DNA of 64,000 nt from the NCBI RefSeq assembly GCF_040954645.1, contig NC_092809.1, positions 67,146,141-67,210,140 of the forward strand. The letters run 5' to 3'. This DNA comes from Diabrotica undecimpunctata (Eukaryota; Arthropoda; Insecta; Coleoptera; Chrysomelidae). Below are positions 10,661-22,244 of the stretch, piece after piece (position 1 is the stretch's first letter; each line of letters starts with the position of its first letter). The translations under genes were made by a program, and so were the position numbers. A model generated the notes under the pieces. It did not search any database and was not told the DNA's origin. It worked only from the letters and a program-made list of their open reading frames with translations.

Positions 10661-12670
10661 AATTTCTTTGTAGCTTCCAATATAATTTTTTAAATTTGAT
10701 ATCTAGTTATTGTCTCTTCTTTATGATACTCTATCCGTTGAAACACAATTCTATTTGAATACTGCATTTATTAGATTGTAGTTATTTTTATGATTGCTTT
10801 TTTTGGTCGCAATTTCAATATTTATCCTGTTATCGGATCATGTCCAGAGGCTTCTTTAAGAGCGATATTTTCTTTTATTTTCTTTAGGATTTATGTAGGA
10901 GTTAGAAATTTAATTGCTATTTTACTTCACATTCATTTTATTTCTTCAGATATTCCAGATGCTCTGCAAAATGCTTATCTTTTTGTTCATTACTTGTGGA
11001 TCAGCTACTGCTTTTGTTATTGGCGGGTTATATATGATAGGTAATTTAAGTCGTATTCCAGTCGGGTCAGCTGGAAAAAAAAGCCTTACCTGGCACGGCG
11101 AGCTACTCAAAATTTTATTATTCCAACCTTTAGGGGGTCAATATTAGTGTAAATTTAAAATCACGACTGAATTATCCCGCCACATTAGCCGACATCTTAA
11201 ATTTAAGGCAGAATCGTTTTAACTCAGTATGTCCGATATTTTTAACTTTTCAGTAAAAATGGCAAGGACGTAAATTCTTAAAATTGCGATTTACTACAAT
11301 TTCTTTTGTGCCATTTTTTTGAGCCCTCGATATTTTCCGATTTAAGGCAGAAAATGGTTAAATTATTTCATTTATTATTAACTTTACAACATAAAGGTAT
11401 ATAAACAAAAATGGGAAAAATTATATTTTATACGATTCTGTTCGTTTGATTTTTTGTGCTACAATCAACATTTAAGGTTTACGCCTATGACAAGCCTAAC
11501 GAGATACACAAGATTAACGAACCCTAGGCGCTGACGTCATCAAGCAGTAGACCATAAACAGAAACGGACCTGTCTCGTGAACAAAGTGTTATTCGTGGTG
11601 ACGAGAAACATAAGTGTTTGCTCGAAAATCGTACGGTCATGCACCAAACGTGCTAAAAAATATATGTGAACAAGAGGCTAGCGGAATTATGACGTAAAAG
11701 AAGCACTGGTGCATCATCATTAACATTAACGTCATCGCCAATTGAATTGCAGGTATCACCAACGTTCGATTTTACAAAATACTGTGTTTCATATGCACAG
11801 AAAAAGTGGATTTAGGTGCAGAGAAAAGGGTCCGGGAATTCCTGAATACATTGAAAAGATTAAAGAAACGCAAGGACGAATTGGGATGCATCGAGAACGT
11901 TGATCTAACGGCGCTTACATTTATCTCGTAAAGTTAATAATAAACGAGATAATTTAATACTTTTACTTAGTGACTCTCTTCCCCCTAACTCGGAAAATAT
12001 CTTCCGCACGCAAAGATTTGTCAATTTTTTGCAACAATTTCAATTCCTACTATATTTGACGAAAAGCTAAAAATGGCAGAGATATTGGGCATAAACAGTC
12101 TTCTTTAAAAATAACATGGCGGCGAAATTCATTCCTGATTTTAAACTTATACTACTATTGACCCCCTGTAAAGGTTAGAATAATAAAACTTTGTGTAGCT
12201 TGCCATGCAAGATCACATGAAATCCCGACTGGACTCACGATTTCCACGGCAAATATTTAGTGGTTTTGTCACTTGTTAACTGACTTAATTTGACGCTTAT
12301 ATAGTCATTTGTATTTTTTTGTTTTCTCGTTTGTTTTGCCATTGAATTAGGTAGTTCCGTGTTATAAGATGGTATTCCAATTTGTTGACACCTACGTCGT
12401 AACTTCATTTTTTCTAAAATTATATCCCTTATTTCTTTTGGATAATTTCTGTCTTTTTGGTGCTGCTTCTTGGATCTACTTTGTAAATATTTCCACATCA
12501 GGATCAAGTTGTTTTTTTGTTGTTATTGAAACAGAAGTGTTTGATCATTGCTCTTAATTCTTCTTTGAAACTAATCGAGTCAGTCATTTGACTTACTTAA
12601 TTATCTAGCTGACAATTTTTTTTCATTACTTTGTCACTTTTTAATACAAAGATAGGGGAATAATCTGAGA
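10660..12670 (-). mobile_element. Jockey-like LINE, endonuclease end to RT start, split by a DNA element
   Basis: Read on the reverse strand from 12670, it gives the end of the endonuclease (ISDYSPIFVLK, SDH-like). The linker follows (YPKEIRDIILEKMKLRRRCQ ... SQLTSDKTTKYLPWKS). At about 12234 the coding is interrupted by the inverted-repeat element 11057-12233. It resumes at about 11050 with RLKLPIIYNPPI, FAEHLEYL and ALKEASGHDPITG, the start of the reverse transcriptase. Linker and RT order match the Jockey clade (compare 53150-55655). Many stops and frame changes; it is dead. Confidence 0.75.
11057..12233. mobile_element. DNA element with ~120-bp inverted ends inside the Jockey-like LINE
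   Basis: The left end begins TCCAGTCGGG at 11057 and the right end is its complement, ending at 12233. The inverted similarity runs about 120 bp inward and includes TTTTATTATTC(C/T)AACCTTTA, GGGGTCAATA and TTTAAAATCA in both arms. The host LINE reading continues on both sides, which confirms an insertion. Internal sequence shows no recognisable transposase, so it is probably non-autonomous. I could not define a clean target duplication; the outer few bases (TCGT-like on both sides) make the exact end ambiguous. Confidence 0.75.
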
Positions 12671-12674
12671 TCAT

Positions 12675-13035
12675 GTCCCATGTTTCTAATATTTTAAATA
12701 TTTTAAGTTTGTATTCCCAACAATATTTATTTAAAACTATTTATTTTAATCATGATTTTAACTTTCTCATGCTTAAATTTATAGTTTAAAAGCAATTATA
12801 AAGTTGTCTTGTTTATGAGATATTTTCGTTACTTTCTCATAGCCATAAACAAACGTAACCGTAGTAACAACAGTCGTTGTAAGACAAGACTCGACAATTT
12901 CTTTTCTCTACATAATTTGTATGTAATATTAATCAAGTTAACAGCTGTTTATATTAACTTTAAGTAAAAGCGGCTTTGTGAAATTGTGCATTCCAAATAT
13001 TTATTTAGCAAGACGCCGCAATTTTACAAAGTAAC
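12675..13035. other. Intronic sequence, nothing recognised
   Basis: A+T-rich; no motif beyond the adjacent LINE edge. Confidence 0.4.
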
Positions 13036-13040
13036 GATTT

Positions 13041-13240
13041 TCCGCAACTGGAAACCTCAAATAATCATTTGTAGGTCACCGAGTTCTGAATACAAAGACC
13101 GCGATTAAATTACCCTTATTTCGTCTCTGTTTAGTTTTCGTTCCAACTTTTCCACTATTATGTTTTTTCTCTAAGCTACTGTCCGCCTCGCGAAATAATT
13201 TTAATTTTCCTGCTATTGAAATCACACAGATGTTGGCGTT
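13041..13240 (+). repeat. Diverged dispersed repeat, copy 1
   Basis: This copy contains GAAACCTCAAATA, CATTTGTAGGTCAC, CTGAATACAAAG and a CGATTAAATTACCCT block, in the same order and spacing as 15568-15770. By eye the best ~120 bp are about three-quarters identical. No coding content seen; the type of repeat is unknown. Confidence 0.6.
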
Positions 13241-13249
13241 ATTAAACAT

Positions 13250-14085
13250 TTTGCCGTGGCTTTGTAACGTATTATACCGGGAAAAAGTTTGTTTTTGATT
13301 AGTTGCAAGGAAATTTTTGTAGTTACATGCTGTTGAAATAACTGCTCCTTTTAAAATTGTGCTCCAGGAGCAAATATTTATTTTAATACTGATTAACCGC
13401 TTTTTTATTTCGCTTTTTAATATTCATAACACTTGTTATTCCAATCTCTTTGGTATAATGATTGTGAATATTAAACTATTCACTTCTACCCGAGGCAATG
13501 AAGCATTTAAAAATCGAAAAATTAGTGAGCACTATTTTTTAAATAGAATATCTGGGGAAAGTCAATAGAAAAGGCGCACCTTATCGTGGGTATCGAAATT
13601 TTTATTGCATCTTAGTTTTTAACAGTTACGCATTCCATTTATATTTCTGTCTTTTCTAAGGCCTCTTGGAAAATGGATTCAGAATATAAATTGAACAGAA
13701 GCGGCAATAGTATACTTTTCTTTTATATATCGCCTTTCTATATTGATACTCTGATGACTCAGTTTTCGTTTGTGATCCTATATTTATTCTTTGGGGACTC
13801 GTTTATTGTACTTTGGAGGTATTCGTTGAAGCTTTCTCTTATATTGAAATCTCAGTTGTTCTCAGGTGCATAGATTACTATTATCTTGAAATGTTTAACA
13901 TATCTTAGTAATCTAGCAAATAGAGTATAGGTCACTTGGGCGGTTGGGCTTCCCCCTTCCACTTCCACTCTGACGTCGTGCAGCTCGAGGACGGCTAGTT
14001 GGATAGTGACGTATAAGGAGTCGTTGGAAAGATAATAGCTCAATAAGTAAATAGTAAAGGGTTGGGGTGAAAGGGTGAATTGTCA
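13250..14085. other. Intronic sequence, nothing recognised
   Basis: Short frames at 13359 and 13673 have no motif. A locally G+C-richer patch around 13945-14000 has no recognisable identity. Confidence 0.35.
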
Positions 14086-14089
14086 AAGG

Positions 14090-14640
14090 GATATGAAGCT
14101 TATAATGCCTAAACAAATTAGGACCGTGCGATATGTCATACGACAGTATATAACGAATAAAATACGATGACAGAGAAAATTCCAACATGGAGTTAAACAA
14201 AAAGGGCTTTAGACACATATATTTGCTACTATCGGGCCAATTATAACAACCTATTGGCTACTATCGGGCCAGAATACAACAACAAAGAAAAACCAAACAC
14301 ATCGGCATGCTGAAGCTTATATTACCTAAACATATTAACGTACAGACAGGTACAAAGTACCATATGATAGGATTTAACGAATAGAATACGATGACAAAGA
14401 AAAATCAAATATTGCGACATACCAAAGGGGCATTAAGGTTATAATGTCCAAACGGCTTAATGTTCCAAGATATACAATATATCACATGCTATAGAACAAA
14501 TAGAATACGATAACATAGAAAAATCAAAAATCAAACAAGGTGTCATACCAAAGAGGCCATAAAAGCAGAATGTGACATTAGGACGTGACATGTTATGTGA
14601 CGTCTGACATAGAACGTAACAATTGATGTACATCAAAATA
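14090..14640 (+). repeat. Degenerate tandem array, period roughly 110-120 bp
   Basis: TGAAGCTTATAATGCCTAAA at 14094 recurs as TGAAGCTTATATTACCTAAA at 14311 and TTAAGGTTATAATGTCCAAA at 14433. A GAATA(A/G)AATACGATGACA block recurs in each unit, and an ACATACCAAAGGGGC block recurs at about 14421 and 14547. A GCTACTATCGGGCCA motif occurs twice at about 14225 and 14257. The copies are diverged, so the array is old. It may be a decayed satellite or minisatellite. Confidence 0.6.
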
Positions 14641-14714
14641 AAATAAATGATGGTCATAGACGGATATGCATCATAAACTAAACCCGGCATAGCCACAACA
14701 CGAGGAATACTGGA

Positions 14715-15010
14715 AACGGTAGAGATAAAAGTACTGAAAAGAATTACAGAAAATACAATGAGGGATCAAAGAAAGAGTATAAACGGAAGAAAATGTAACG
14801 TACAGTGTACACTAAACAGAAAAAAAAGATGGAATAACCACATAAGTAGAATGGTGGAGACCGTGTGGTCAAAATAGCAGGAGATAAATCACCAATCGGA
14901 AGAAGAAGTATCGGACGACTGCGCAAAAGATGGAGTGACAACCTTTTATAGAGGGATCAATTCGCCAATGAATAAGCAGAATTGTATATAAAGAGAAAGA
15001 AGAAGAAGAT
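14715..15010 (+). mobile_element. LINE 3' fragment (RT C terminus)
   Basis: Forward frames read VLKRITENTMRDQRKSI, then KKRWNNHISRMVE and, after a slip, KSPIGRRSIGRLRKRWSDNL. This is the C-terminal signature of an insect LINE family (WN.HISRM ... GRPRKRW.DNL). An AGAAGAAGAAGA-type tail follows. It is 5'-truncated and decayed, and a different family from 28195-30187. Confidence 0.65.
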
Positions 15011-15014
15011 GAAT

Positions 15015-15565
15015 TTTTGATTACATATGAGTTTAAGCCAAATATTGCACACAGATTCCATGTCGAACTCCTAAATATGGGAAGCTTCTCGACTAGATCA
15101 AAAATAAGAAGAATAGGAGAAACAAGAAATCGCTTTATCTATTTCATATTTTACTTCCTTCATGGTTTTGTTATATAATTTTGTTGGTTCTCCAATTAGA
15201 TTATTTTCTTAATCATTAGTTACTGGTTTGTATTATCATTCTCTAGATTGTTCTGTAATTTAATATGTTATAAAAACTACATTTGTGGACCATCTTAAAG
15301 ACTGAATGACTTCTTTCTTAAGGTCGTTTTTTATTTGTTTCAATTACAGTTACCAGTTTTCATTATAAAAAAGTAATAAACGTGTATGTATTTAGTCATT
15401 TAAAAAATACATTCCTTTGTTTGTTTAAAATTATTCCACCTCTCCCGAAGTATATTCATGCAGGTATTTTTTTAAGTAATAGAGAACTCTGTAAATGTTA
15501 CTGCATAAATTTTAAATAGAATTCTTACTCCAGATATTCCTAATTTAATCAACATTTACTCTTGA
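15015..15565. other. Intronic sequence, nothing recognised
   Basis: A+T-rich, no motif seen. Confidence 0.4.
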
Positions 15566-15567
15566 AA

Positions 15568-15770
15568 TTTCACGGAACGAGAAACCTCAAATATCCATTT
15601 GTAGGTCACGACTATCTGAATACAAAGCGCACGATTGAATTGCCCTAATTTTCCCTTTTTTCTCTCGGTAGTTTTCTTTTTCCCACTATTCCCGTTGTCG
15701 AAGTTGTCCCGTACATTTTCCCGCAAATGCAAACTAATTTCAATTTCCTCTAGTGAATGCGTATAAGCAG
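15568..15770 (+). repeat. Diverged dispersed repeat, copy 2
   Basis: Direct-orientation partner of 13041-13240, sharing GAAACCTCAAATA, CCATTTGTAGGTCAC and CTGAATACAAAG in order. Similarity fades on both sides. Confidence 0.6.
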
Positions 15771-15774
15771 GATG

Positions 15775-16475
15775 AATAGAAGACTACCTAATGTAACGTT
15801 CTATCAGATTTGAATTCTCTGCGGATTCTGCTCCAACATTTCCACGTATCTCTAGGTTGAATCTCCGAAGATATGACATGTAAATTGCTTAGTTTTGAAC
15901 CCGATTCACGAATCTGCAAATGGCGTTGTGCGTGGGCTCTCCCCAGATGCAGGTTCACGCGACGTTTTACTTGGGCTTTGTTATTTAAATTTCAAATTAT
16001 TTCATAATTGTGTTTTCTTTTGATCCGATTTATTATTCTGTTTTACCCCACGGGAATACGAGCCGAATTATTGGCGAAAGATTGCGCTCTGCCCTAAGAT
16101 GTGAAACTAAACAATGGGGCACTTTGAGAATATTTTTGAGCCTCCCTTTACTTCGAATACTATAAAGGAGCCGATGCAATCAAAGACGTACAGGGAGACT
16201 TACGAGGGAAATAACCTAATTTTCATCCATTTACCCTTTTTTTATTAATAAACCTTAATTGTATATGTCGAGCGCATTATAAATAAATATGTAAACAGTA
16301 AATTCTTCAGTATGTAACAATATACTCTCTTAAATAAAATATATCACTCACAGTGAAGTGAGCGCGATTCATCCGCCTGGCCTGTCTAAGCGATTAAGTA
16401 CAATAATTTTTTTATCTACTTTGGACAAACTTTTAACATCATGGGGGTGGTGAAACTTTGCCAAATTAACGTACT
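15775..16475. other. Intronic sequence, nothing recognised
   Basis: No coding or repeat structure identified; locally a little richer in G+C than its neighbours around 15880-16180. Confidence 0.4.
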
Positions 16476-16479
16476 CGAC

Positions 16480-17330
16480 TATTAAATAGTGTTTACTAAA
16501 ATTTCTCTTCTAATTAAAGGTAAAATAAATGACATCTCAGTAATTATAGAGCAATAAGCAATAAGCCTGATAATGAATATTCTGAAACTCATAACAAAAT
16601 TAGTAATGAATAATAACCATGCGGTATTTTCTATTAAGCAAATATTCAGGAAATGAACACAATGTAGCAAAACAATTTCGTATGTCTCCTCTACTGACAA
16701 AAAGGCCTTTAACAGAGTACAACTATCCAAATATATAAGCTGTTATTTAATATTATCTTTTACAGAATAGACAAAAGCAACTAGATATTAGTATAATATT
16801 CAATGTAATATTAAACGAGCTGATAAAGCAAACGACATACAAAATAGAAAATAAAGAAATTACAACAGTTAAAGATAGCCAGATGCAGTTTTGATAGCTT
16901 AGAATAGAGACGTCGTCATCAGTTCGATATCAGACTTAAAAATGAAAATATCGCATTAAAAAAAATCGATTAGCCTGAAAAGAACCAGTAAGGTGTAAAC
17001 GAAATCCTTAAATCAACTCATCAAATAATCACCATGTTTGTGAATAAGTGAAGAATCAAGTGAAATCGCAAGTAAAACAGCGAAATGGCTTAACGTATAA
17101 CAAAATGAAGAAAAAATTATAAACAACAATAGAAACAATAATGAAGAAAGTAGAAGGAAAACGCGAATTTAAGAACCTTTAATTCGTGTTGTCATGACGA
17201 AAATCGCATAAATAAAACTTAAAATTAGTAAAACAAAAATATACAAAGAAATTAATTTGAAATCCCAAGACAACTAAGAGAAAAGACTGATTGGCAGAAC
17301 AGGGCGTATCGACATCAAAAACACTTACAG
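16480..17330 (+). mobile_element. Highly decayed LINE reverse-transcriptase remnant
   Basis: Forward frames show NNHAVFSIKQIFRK, then a TDKKAFNRVQLSKYI stretch resembling the D.(E/K)KAFD.V box, and later DAVLIA after a lost Y-A-D-D box. The spacing suits a reverse transcriptase core, but every motif is damaged and frames change often. Clade cannot be named. Confidence 0.4.
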
Positions 17331-17419
17331 AAAAATAAAATAGACACATAAATAGAATTTATTAAGCTATCGTCTTTGCGCTGGACGTTTGTTCGTAGAT
17401 TTTAGCACATATTTTAATA

Positions 17420-18560
17420 AATTATAAGCTTAATGGAGTGCTGAAACCAAATTTAATCTGTTGGTAATACACATCAGTCATACGATCGACAGTAACATAT
17501 GGTTTAGCTCTCTCCCACCCTACAAAGACATATTTCAAATATGACAGGAGCCTTGAATACTACAGGATTGGCATCTTCAGAAGATATCACAGGTCGCTAC
17601 TCGCTGGAGTTATATATTTCGGCGGTAGCCTTTATGACCATAATAAGACTTAAAGGAAAATACTTGAAGGTCGAACAATTATATATTAAATAGTCACACA
17701 AACACTACTAGGACTATACTTTCGGAACCTCTCTTTCAGACGAACTCAGATATGATCACAGCAGAAGTAATCTTTACTGAAAAGATTAACACAATTATAC
17801 TATCTAAAGAATAAAAATTCCCAAACATTAATGGAGACTTAATATGGTTTATTGGTGAATCTAAAAGTGACTGTAGTACTGGATCAGAAAATCTGTATTC
17901 CAGGATAATTTTTTTGTTTTGGTGGCCTGCATTGATGAAATTTTGAATGGAGTCCTCAATCAAAGGGAATCAATATTTATACAAATAGCTAACATTTTGA
18001 GCGTAAAGGATCTACTTATCAAATCAAAACTAGTCAGGAACTCCAATTAAAAACCTGTGAAAAGACAACAAAACATCTTTAATAAGAGTTTTGAGTCATG
18101 AATTGGTGCATGGGGATGAACGAGCATGTTTGTTGGCAAAAGAATGCTCGAGAGAAATCTTTGTAAATCCAAAACCATAATGTGGCATCACCAACGATAC
18201 TGCAAAAACGAGGTTCAGAAGTAGCTTATAAAGAATCATCAAAACAAATTTAGACCCACTCATCGGTATGTCTAGACTAAGAAGATAATCAAGAATAATA
18301 ATAAAAAACACTTGGACAATTTGATGAACCCCAATAAACGAGAACTTTAAACAGTCTGCGAAATGGTGACTGAACATTGTCGTTTATGACATTATCATAC
18401 CTGTACAAAATAGACAAGGTGAATGAACCACGGTGTAGAAAATGAGAAATGGAAGAAGAGACCATACGTATCCTATGCCATTTCAATGTTCTTACTGATG
18501 TAAGGCAGCAATTCACTGGCCAACTGAGGATTTAACCGAAGGTCTTATGACCAAGTGCCA
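17420..18560 (+). mobile_element. LINE remnant with RNase H domain (I/R1-like)
   Basis: An upstream stretch reads MYTSVIRSTVTYGLAL (RT thumb). Further on come ELVHGDERACLLAKECS, which matches the H..v.GNE.AD.lA signature of an RNase H domain, and then LYKIDKVNEPRCRK and EMEEETIRILCHFNVL, the (C)xxC...H...C tail typical of I/R1-type LINEs. Stops and frameshifts are frequent. It sits in the long monooxygenase intron. Confidence 0.55.
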
Positions 18561-18769
18561 GAGATAAACGTGCTATCTGAATTAAAAAAAAAAAGAAGAA
18601 CAAACACGTAATCGTTTCAAAACGTGGTATTGTATCATACTGTAATAATGCTTTTTTATATTAATGTATTATTTCTCTATATGTCTTTTAATACTTTCGT
18701 CCTTTTCCACCATACTGTATTTCAATGAATTATTGTAGCATTTATCGGTTACTGTTTTCTTTTAATATT

Positions 18770-18945
18770 AAGGAAATCTCAAGCAAATAGGTCAAGAGGA
18801 AATCCCCGTAAAAGGTGAATAGAAGATGTAGACAAAGATCTTAAAACCATAAACATCAAGTAGTGGCAAAGGAAAGTATCCGACTGGGCAGAATGGAAAA
18901 ACGCTGTTAATCCACGAAGGGTTTTAGTGTAGAAGAAGAAGAAAA
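18770..18945 (+). mobile_element. LINE 3' terminal fragment
   Basis: One forward frame reads GNPRKR, stop, IEDVDKDLKTINIK, stop, WQRKVSDWAEWKNAVNPRRV, stop. This is the RGRPRKRW.DDV..DL......W...A.DR..W C terminus of a LINE ORF with Trp and Gln codons turned into stops. A GAAGAAGAAGAA tail follows at about 18930. Confidence 0.65.
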
Positions 18946-19139
18946 TTTTATATTTTAATGTTATTTTTTATTATGAGTTTAAAAGTATTAAATGATAGTT
19001 AACATGAGCTTGAGCCAACAATTCTAGATTGGCGTTGGTCTAAGAAATAATGTTCTTGATGCTTAATTTGATTGATTTCTTTGATTTTTGTAATATTAAT
19101 ATGTAAATATTCATTTTAATGATCCCTTTTTTGTTTCAG

Positions 19140-19969
19140 TATGAACCACTTCAAGGTATCAATGGAGGAAATGGGCTCCAGCACGTAGTTCTCTATGAAT
19201 GCCAGGACAACAGCAACATTGAAAAACTAGCAGATACACCAGGACGCCAATGCTATGACAGCCATTCCCAACCATTCTCATGTAACACAGTTGTCGCCAG
19301 CTGGGCAAGGGGTTCTGAAGGTTTTAGTTTTCCACCTGAGGCCGGTTATCCTCTAGATTCCCAAAATTCAAGATTTTATCTACTGGAAACGCACTATCAA
19401 ACACCTCTAGATGGAAGTATGGGGGCTTTGGATGGGTCTGGTTTAAGATTGTACTATACACCAGAGCTCAGAAGACACGACGCTGGAGTTATCTCCATAG
19501 GAATGGACCCCAACTGGAGACATATTATTCCACCCGGTCAACAGAAAGTTGTATCATCTGGACACTGCGTTTCTGCTTGTACTCAGCAAGCGTTTCCTCA
19601 TGGCGGTATTAATATGTTCGCGGTTGTGATGAAGACCCATAAAATCGGCAAACAAGTAGCGTTGAAGCATATTCGCGGGGGTGTTGAACAGCATCCCATC
19701 GCTAGTGATGACAATTTGGACTCCGATTACCAAGAATACCGAAAATTAGGTGTGCCAGTGCGTATCTTACCTGGAGATCATTTGATTACTCAGTGTACCT
19801 ATAATAGTTCCGGGAGGACTGCTATCACGCTCGGTGGTTTGAATAGTCGCGAAGAAACGTGCTTAGTGATGGGGTTGTATTATCCCCGACAAAAGTTCCT
19901 TGCAGCTTGTCATAGTTTACCTAGCTTACCTACAGTTCTTCATTCGTTGGGGATCCAAGAACTTAGTCC
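19140..19969 (+). CDS. MOXD1-like monooxygenase, main catalytic-core exon
   Basis: The acceptor TTTCAG ends at 19139 and the donor GTAAGT starts at 19970. The exon enters in phase 0 and leaves after two bases of a proline codon. It encodes both copper domains of a DBH/PHM/MOXD1-type monooxygenase, which would hydroxylate a small substrate or peptide in the secretory pathway with copper and ascorbate. Recognisable blocks are LYECQ, FSCNTVVASWARGSEGFSFP, LLETHYQTP, GSGLRLYYTPELRRHDAGV, SSGHCVSACT, PGDHLITQCTYNS and MGLYYPR. Three of six copper ligands are changed. The His-His pair reads Gln-His (19179-19184), the HxH of the second site reads Lys-Thr-His (19632-19640), and the Met ligand reads Thr in EETCL (19857-19859). 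The third His of site one (19392-19394) is kept. The disulfide cysteines look conserved and there is no stop, so the gene seems maintained but perhaps not catalytically standard. Confidence 0.9.
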
Positions 19970-21180
19970 GTAAGTATTCATATTGCAAAATATATAAACT
20001 TTTAATAAACATTAGAAACATTTAATTTTTTTTCATAAACTATTTCACGTAAACTCGAATATTCTGGTTTTATAATCGGTTATTAATCAAGAAGAGCTTT
20101 CTTCTATTTAATCTGAGAATTTAAACAAAGCAAAATATGAGAATACTAAATCTCTTTGTTTTCCGTTCTTTCTACCAACCTTAATCGATTAGAATATTTT
20201 GATTCCTCTATTATCTCTGTATGTATACTGCTTGCTTTTCCACGTGTTTTTTGCTGTCTTGTTTCAATTGTTTTTTGTTTCATTTATTTTGTTAAGGTTT
20301 CTTTCCACGATGGAGAAAAATATGAAACTTATAAAAGACAAAGTAATAAGAGACTTACTTAATTAAATATCTGGGATATCAGGTCATGTCTAGAATATGC
20401 TAAAACAACTAAACCCAAATAAAAAGATTCAAGTGCAGAATTTAAGCATCTGGCAGAACTTTCTGAGAAGAAAACCAATTTTATGTAAATCTTTTTTCCT
20501 AATATTAGGTGAAAGGAGGATGAATTGGTCTTTGGTATCACATGAAGCTGAGATTGGACTATAAAGGCTGATACGATCAATCCGCTTGAGGCCTTTAGGA
20601 TTTGACTACAAAGAAAATGCTGAGAATATCTGTAAAAACTATGCAGATGAACAAAGCAGTTTTAAATGTAGAAAATATTTGTATTTAAAACTGTTTTAAT
20701 GTATAACGAATGGTAAAATCGAGGATCTCAGAGAATTAAAAAGACAATAAGTGTCATGGCTAAAAAATGTTTGCGTTTGAACTTTTTTCCTACATCCTCA
20801 TATAGGGTTGACTTGTCTAATTATAGTTTTTGTCCTGGATTATACCATTCACAAATATTTCTTATCTGACTTTCTCATACCAACTTGGCACTCGCGATTT
20901 ATCCTATCGGATAAATATAATTTCGTCTGATGAAATTTTTTTTTTGTTTAGTTACTTTACTTCTACATCTAATTATTTTTGTTTGTAGAAGAACCATTCG
21001 TTTTTCTGCTTTTTTGGTCTGAATTCCTTAACATTCAGTATCGTATATCAAACTAATCACAGGTATATAGAATTTGCACTTCAGTGTCATTGATATTTTT
21101 CTGCCACACCAGACACAATCACCATCTATTCATCCTGGTCGTACTATGCCACTGCGTACATCCCCATTACTCTGTAATAT
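19970..21180. other. Intronic sequence, nothing recognised
   Basis: A+T-rich intron; open frames at 20156 and 20359 have no motif. Confidence 0.4.
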
Positions 21181-21184
21181 TTTG

Positions 21185-21190
<6 letters not shown>

Positions 21191-21240
<50 letters not shown>
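21191..21240. repeat. (AT)25 microsatellite
   Basis: Fifty bases of uninterrupted AT dinucleotides. It directly abuts the 3' end of the reverse-strand LINE at 21245-22240, so it may have grown from that element's 3' tail. Confidence 0.95.
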
Positions 21241-21243
<3 letters not shown>

Positions 21244-21244
21244 C

Positions 21245-22240
21245 CTCTCTCTTTTTTTCTGTCCAGTGGCTCTACAACCCAAATCGGGCCTTGGTCTTCT
21301 CCAAACTATGCCTCTAACCTAGCGGGTCCTGCGCCGATTTTCTCCAGGTTCTCACAAATTTGTGCGTCCACTAACACTTCATCCTCTCACCTTTTCCCTG
21401 GCCTTTCTTCTGGTCTTGCGCCCTGCATGTTCCTATCTAAGGCTATCTTTGTCAGTCTTTTGGTCTCCATTATCACTACATGACTAGCCTATCGAAGTTT
21501 CTGAAGTTTAACGAATTCTGAGATCGGTGCCTCTTTAAACAGTTGGTATAGTTCATAGTTGTACCTGGATCTCTATACTCCGTTTTCGTTCATAAGTCCA
21601 AATATCTTCCTTAGGACTTTTCTTCCGAAAACTTCCAGCTTTCGTTTTGTGTCTTCTGTCATCACCCATATCTCGCATCCATAACCTACTATTGGTCTGA
21701 TAATTGTTTTGTGGACCCTGATTTTTAATTTTCAGTGTGTGTTTTTGGAACGGAACACATAAAAGAGTCAAAAGTAAGTTTTGTTTTCCTTCACTATTAG
21801 TCTTTGAACTTCTGGTTCTTTTTTCCATCTGTGTTTAATGCAACTTCCAGATACGCAACTTTTCTACCGTTTCAATATCGTCCTCTAATTCAACTGTGCG
21901 TGTGTTTCCTCTAACTCCGGTCCGGTCTCTTTTGCCCCTGTTTTTAATTGTGTTTCTGCCACCTCTTCTGTTCTGTGAGACATAATTCTAATGTCTTTGG
22001 CATAGGCGGCAATCTGTATTGATTTATTTGTTAGGAAATTACCTCTTCCTATATTCAGTTGTCTTATCAAATATTCGAGAATCAGGTTGAATAGTGTCGG
22101 TGCCAGCCGTCCTTGCTTTAATCTTTTGACTATTGAATAATTTTGTACTCTGATGCTGTTGACGGTTCCATTATTGCTTCTATGGAAATCTATGGATATC
22201 GCCTGTTAATTACTCTCTGCCATTATACTCGCCTCGTTAT
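21245..22240 (-). mobile_element. LINE remnant, RT C-terminal half and 3' end
   Basis: The reverse strand reads KQGRLAPTLFNLILEYLIRQ (G.R.GD.LSP.LFN box) and AYAKDIRIM (YADD box with Lys for the first Asp). It continues TIIRPIVGYGCEIWVMTEDT, LEVFGRKVLRKIFGLMNE and degenerate GRPRKRW and DR..W stretches. Several frame changes. Being next to the AT run at its 3' side fits a LINE 3' terminus. Confidence 0.7.
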
Positions 22241-22244
22241 ATAA

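Noticed and set aside
20000..20040. AATAAA hexamers elsewhere as polyadenylation signals
   Set aside because: They are frequent by chance in this A+T-rich sequence and have no supporting gene end.
21074..21322. Open frame containing an Ile-Tyr run
   Set aside because: It is the translation of the (AT)25 microsatellite.
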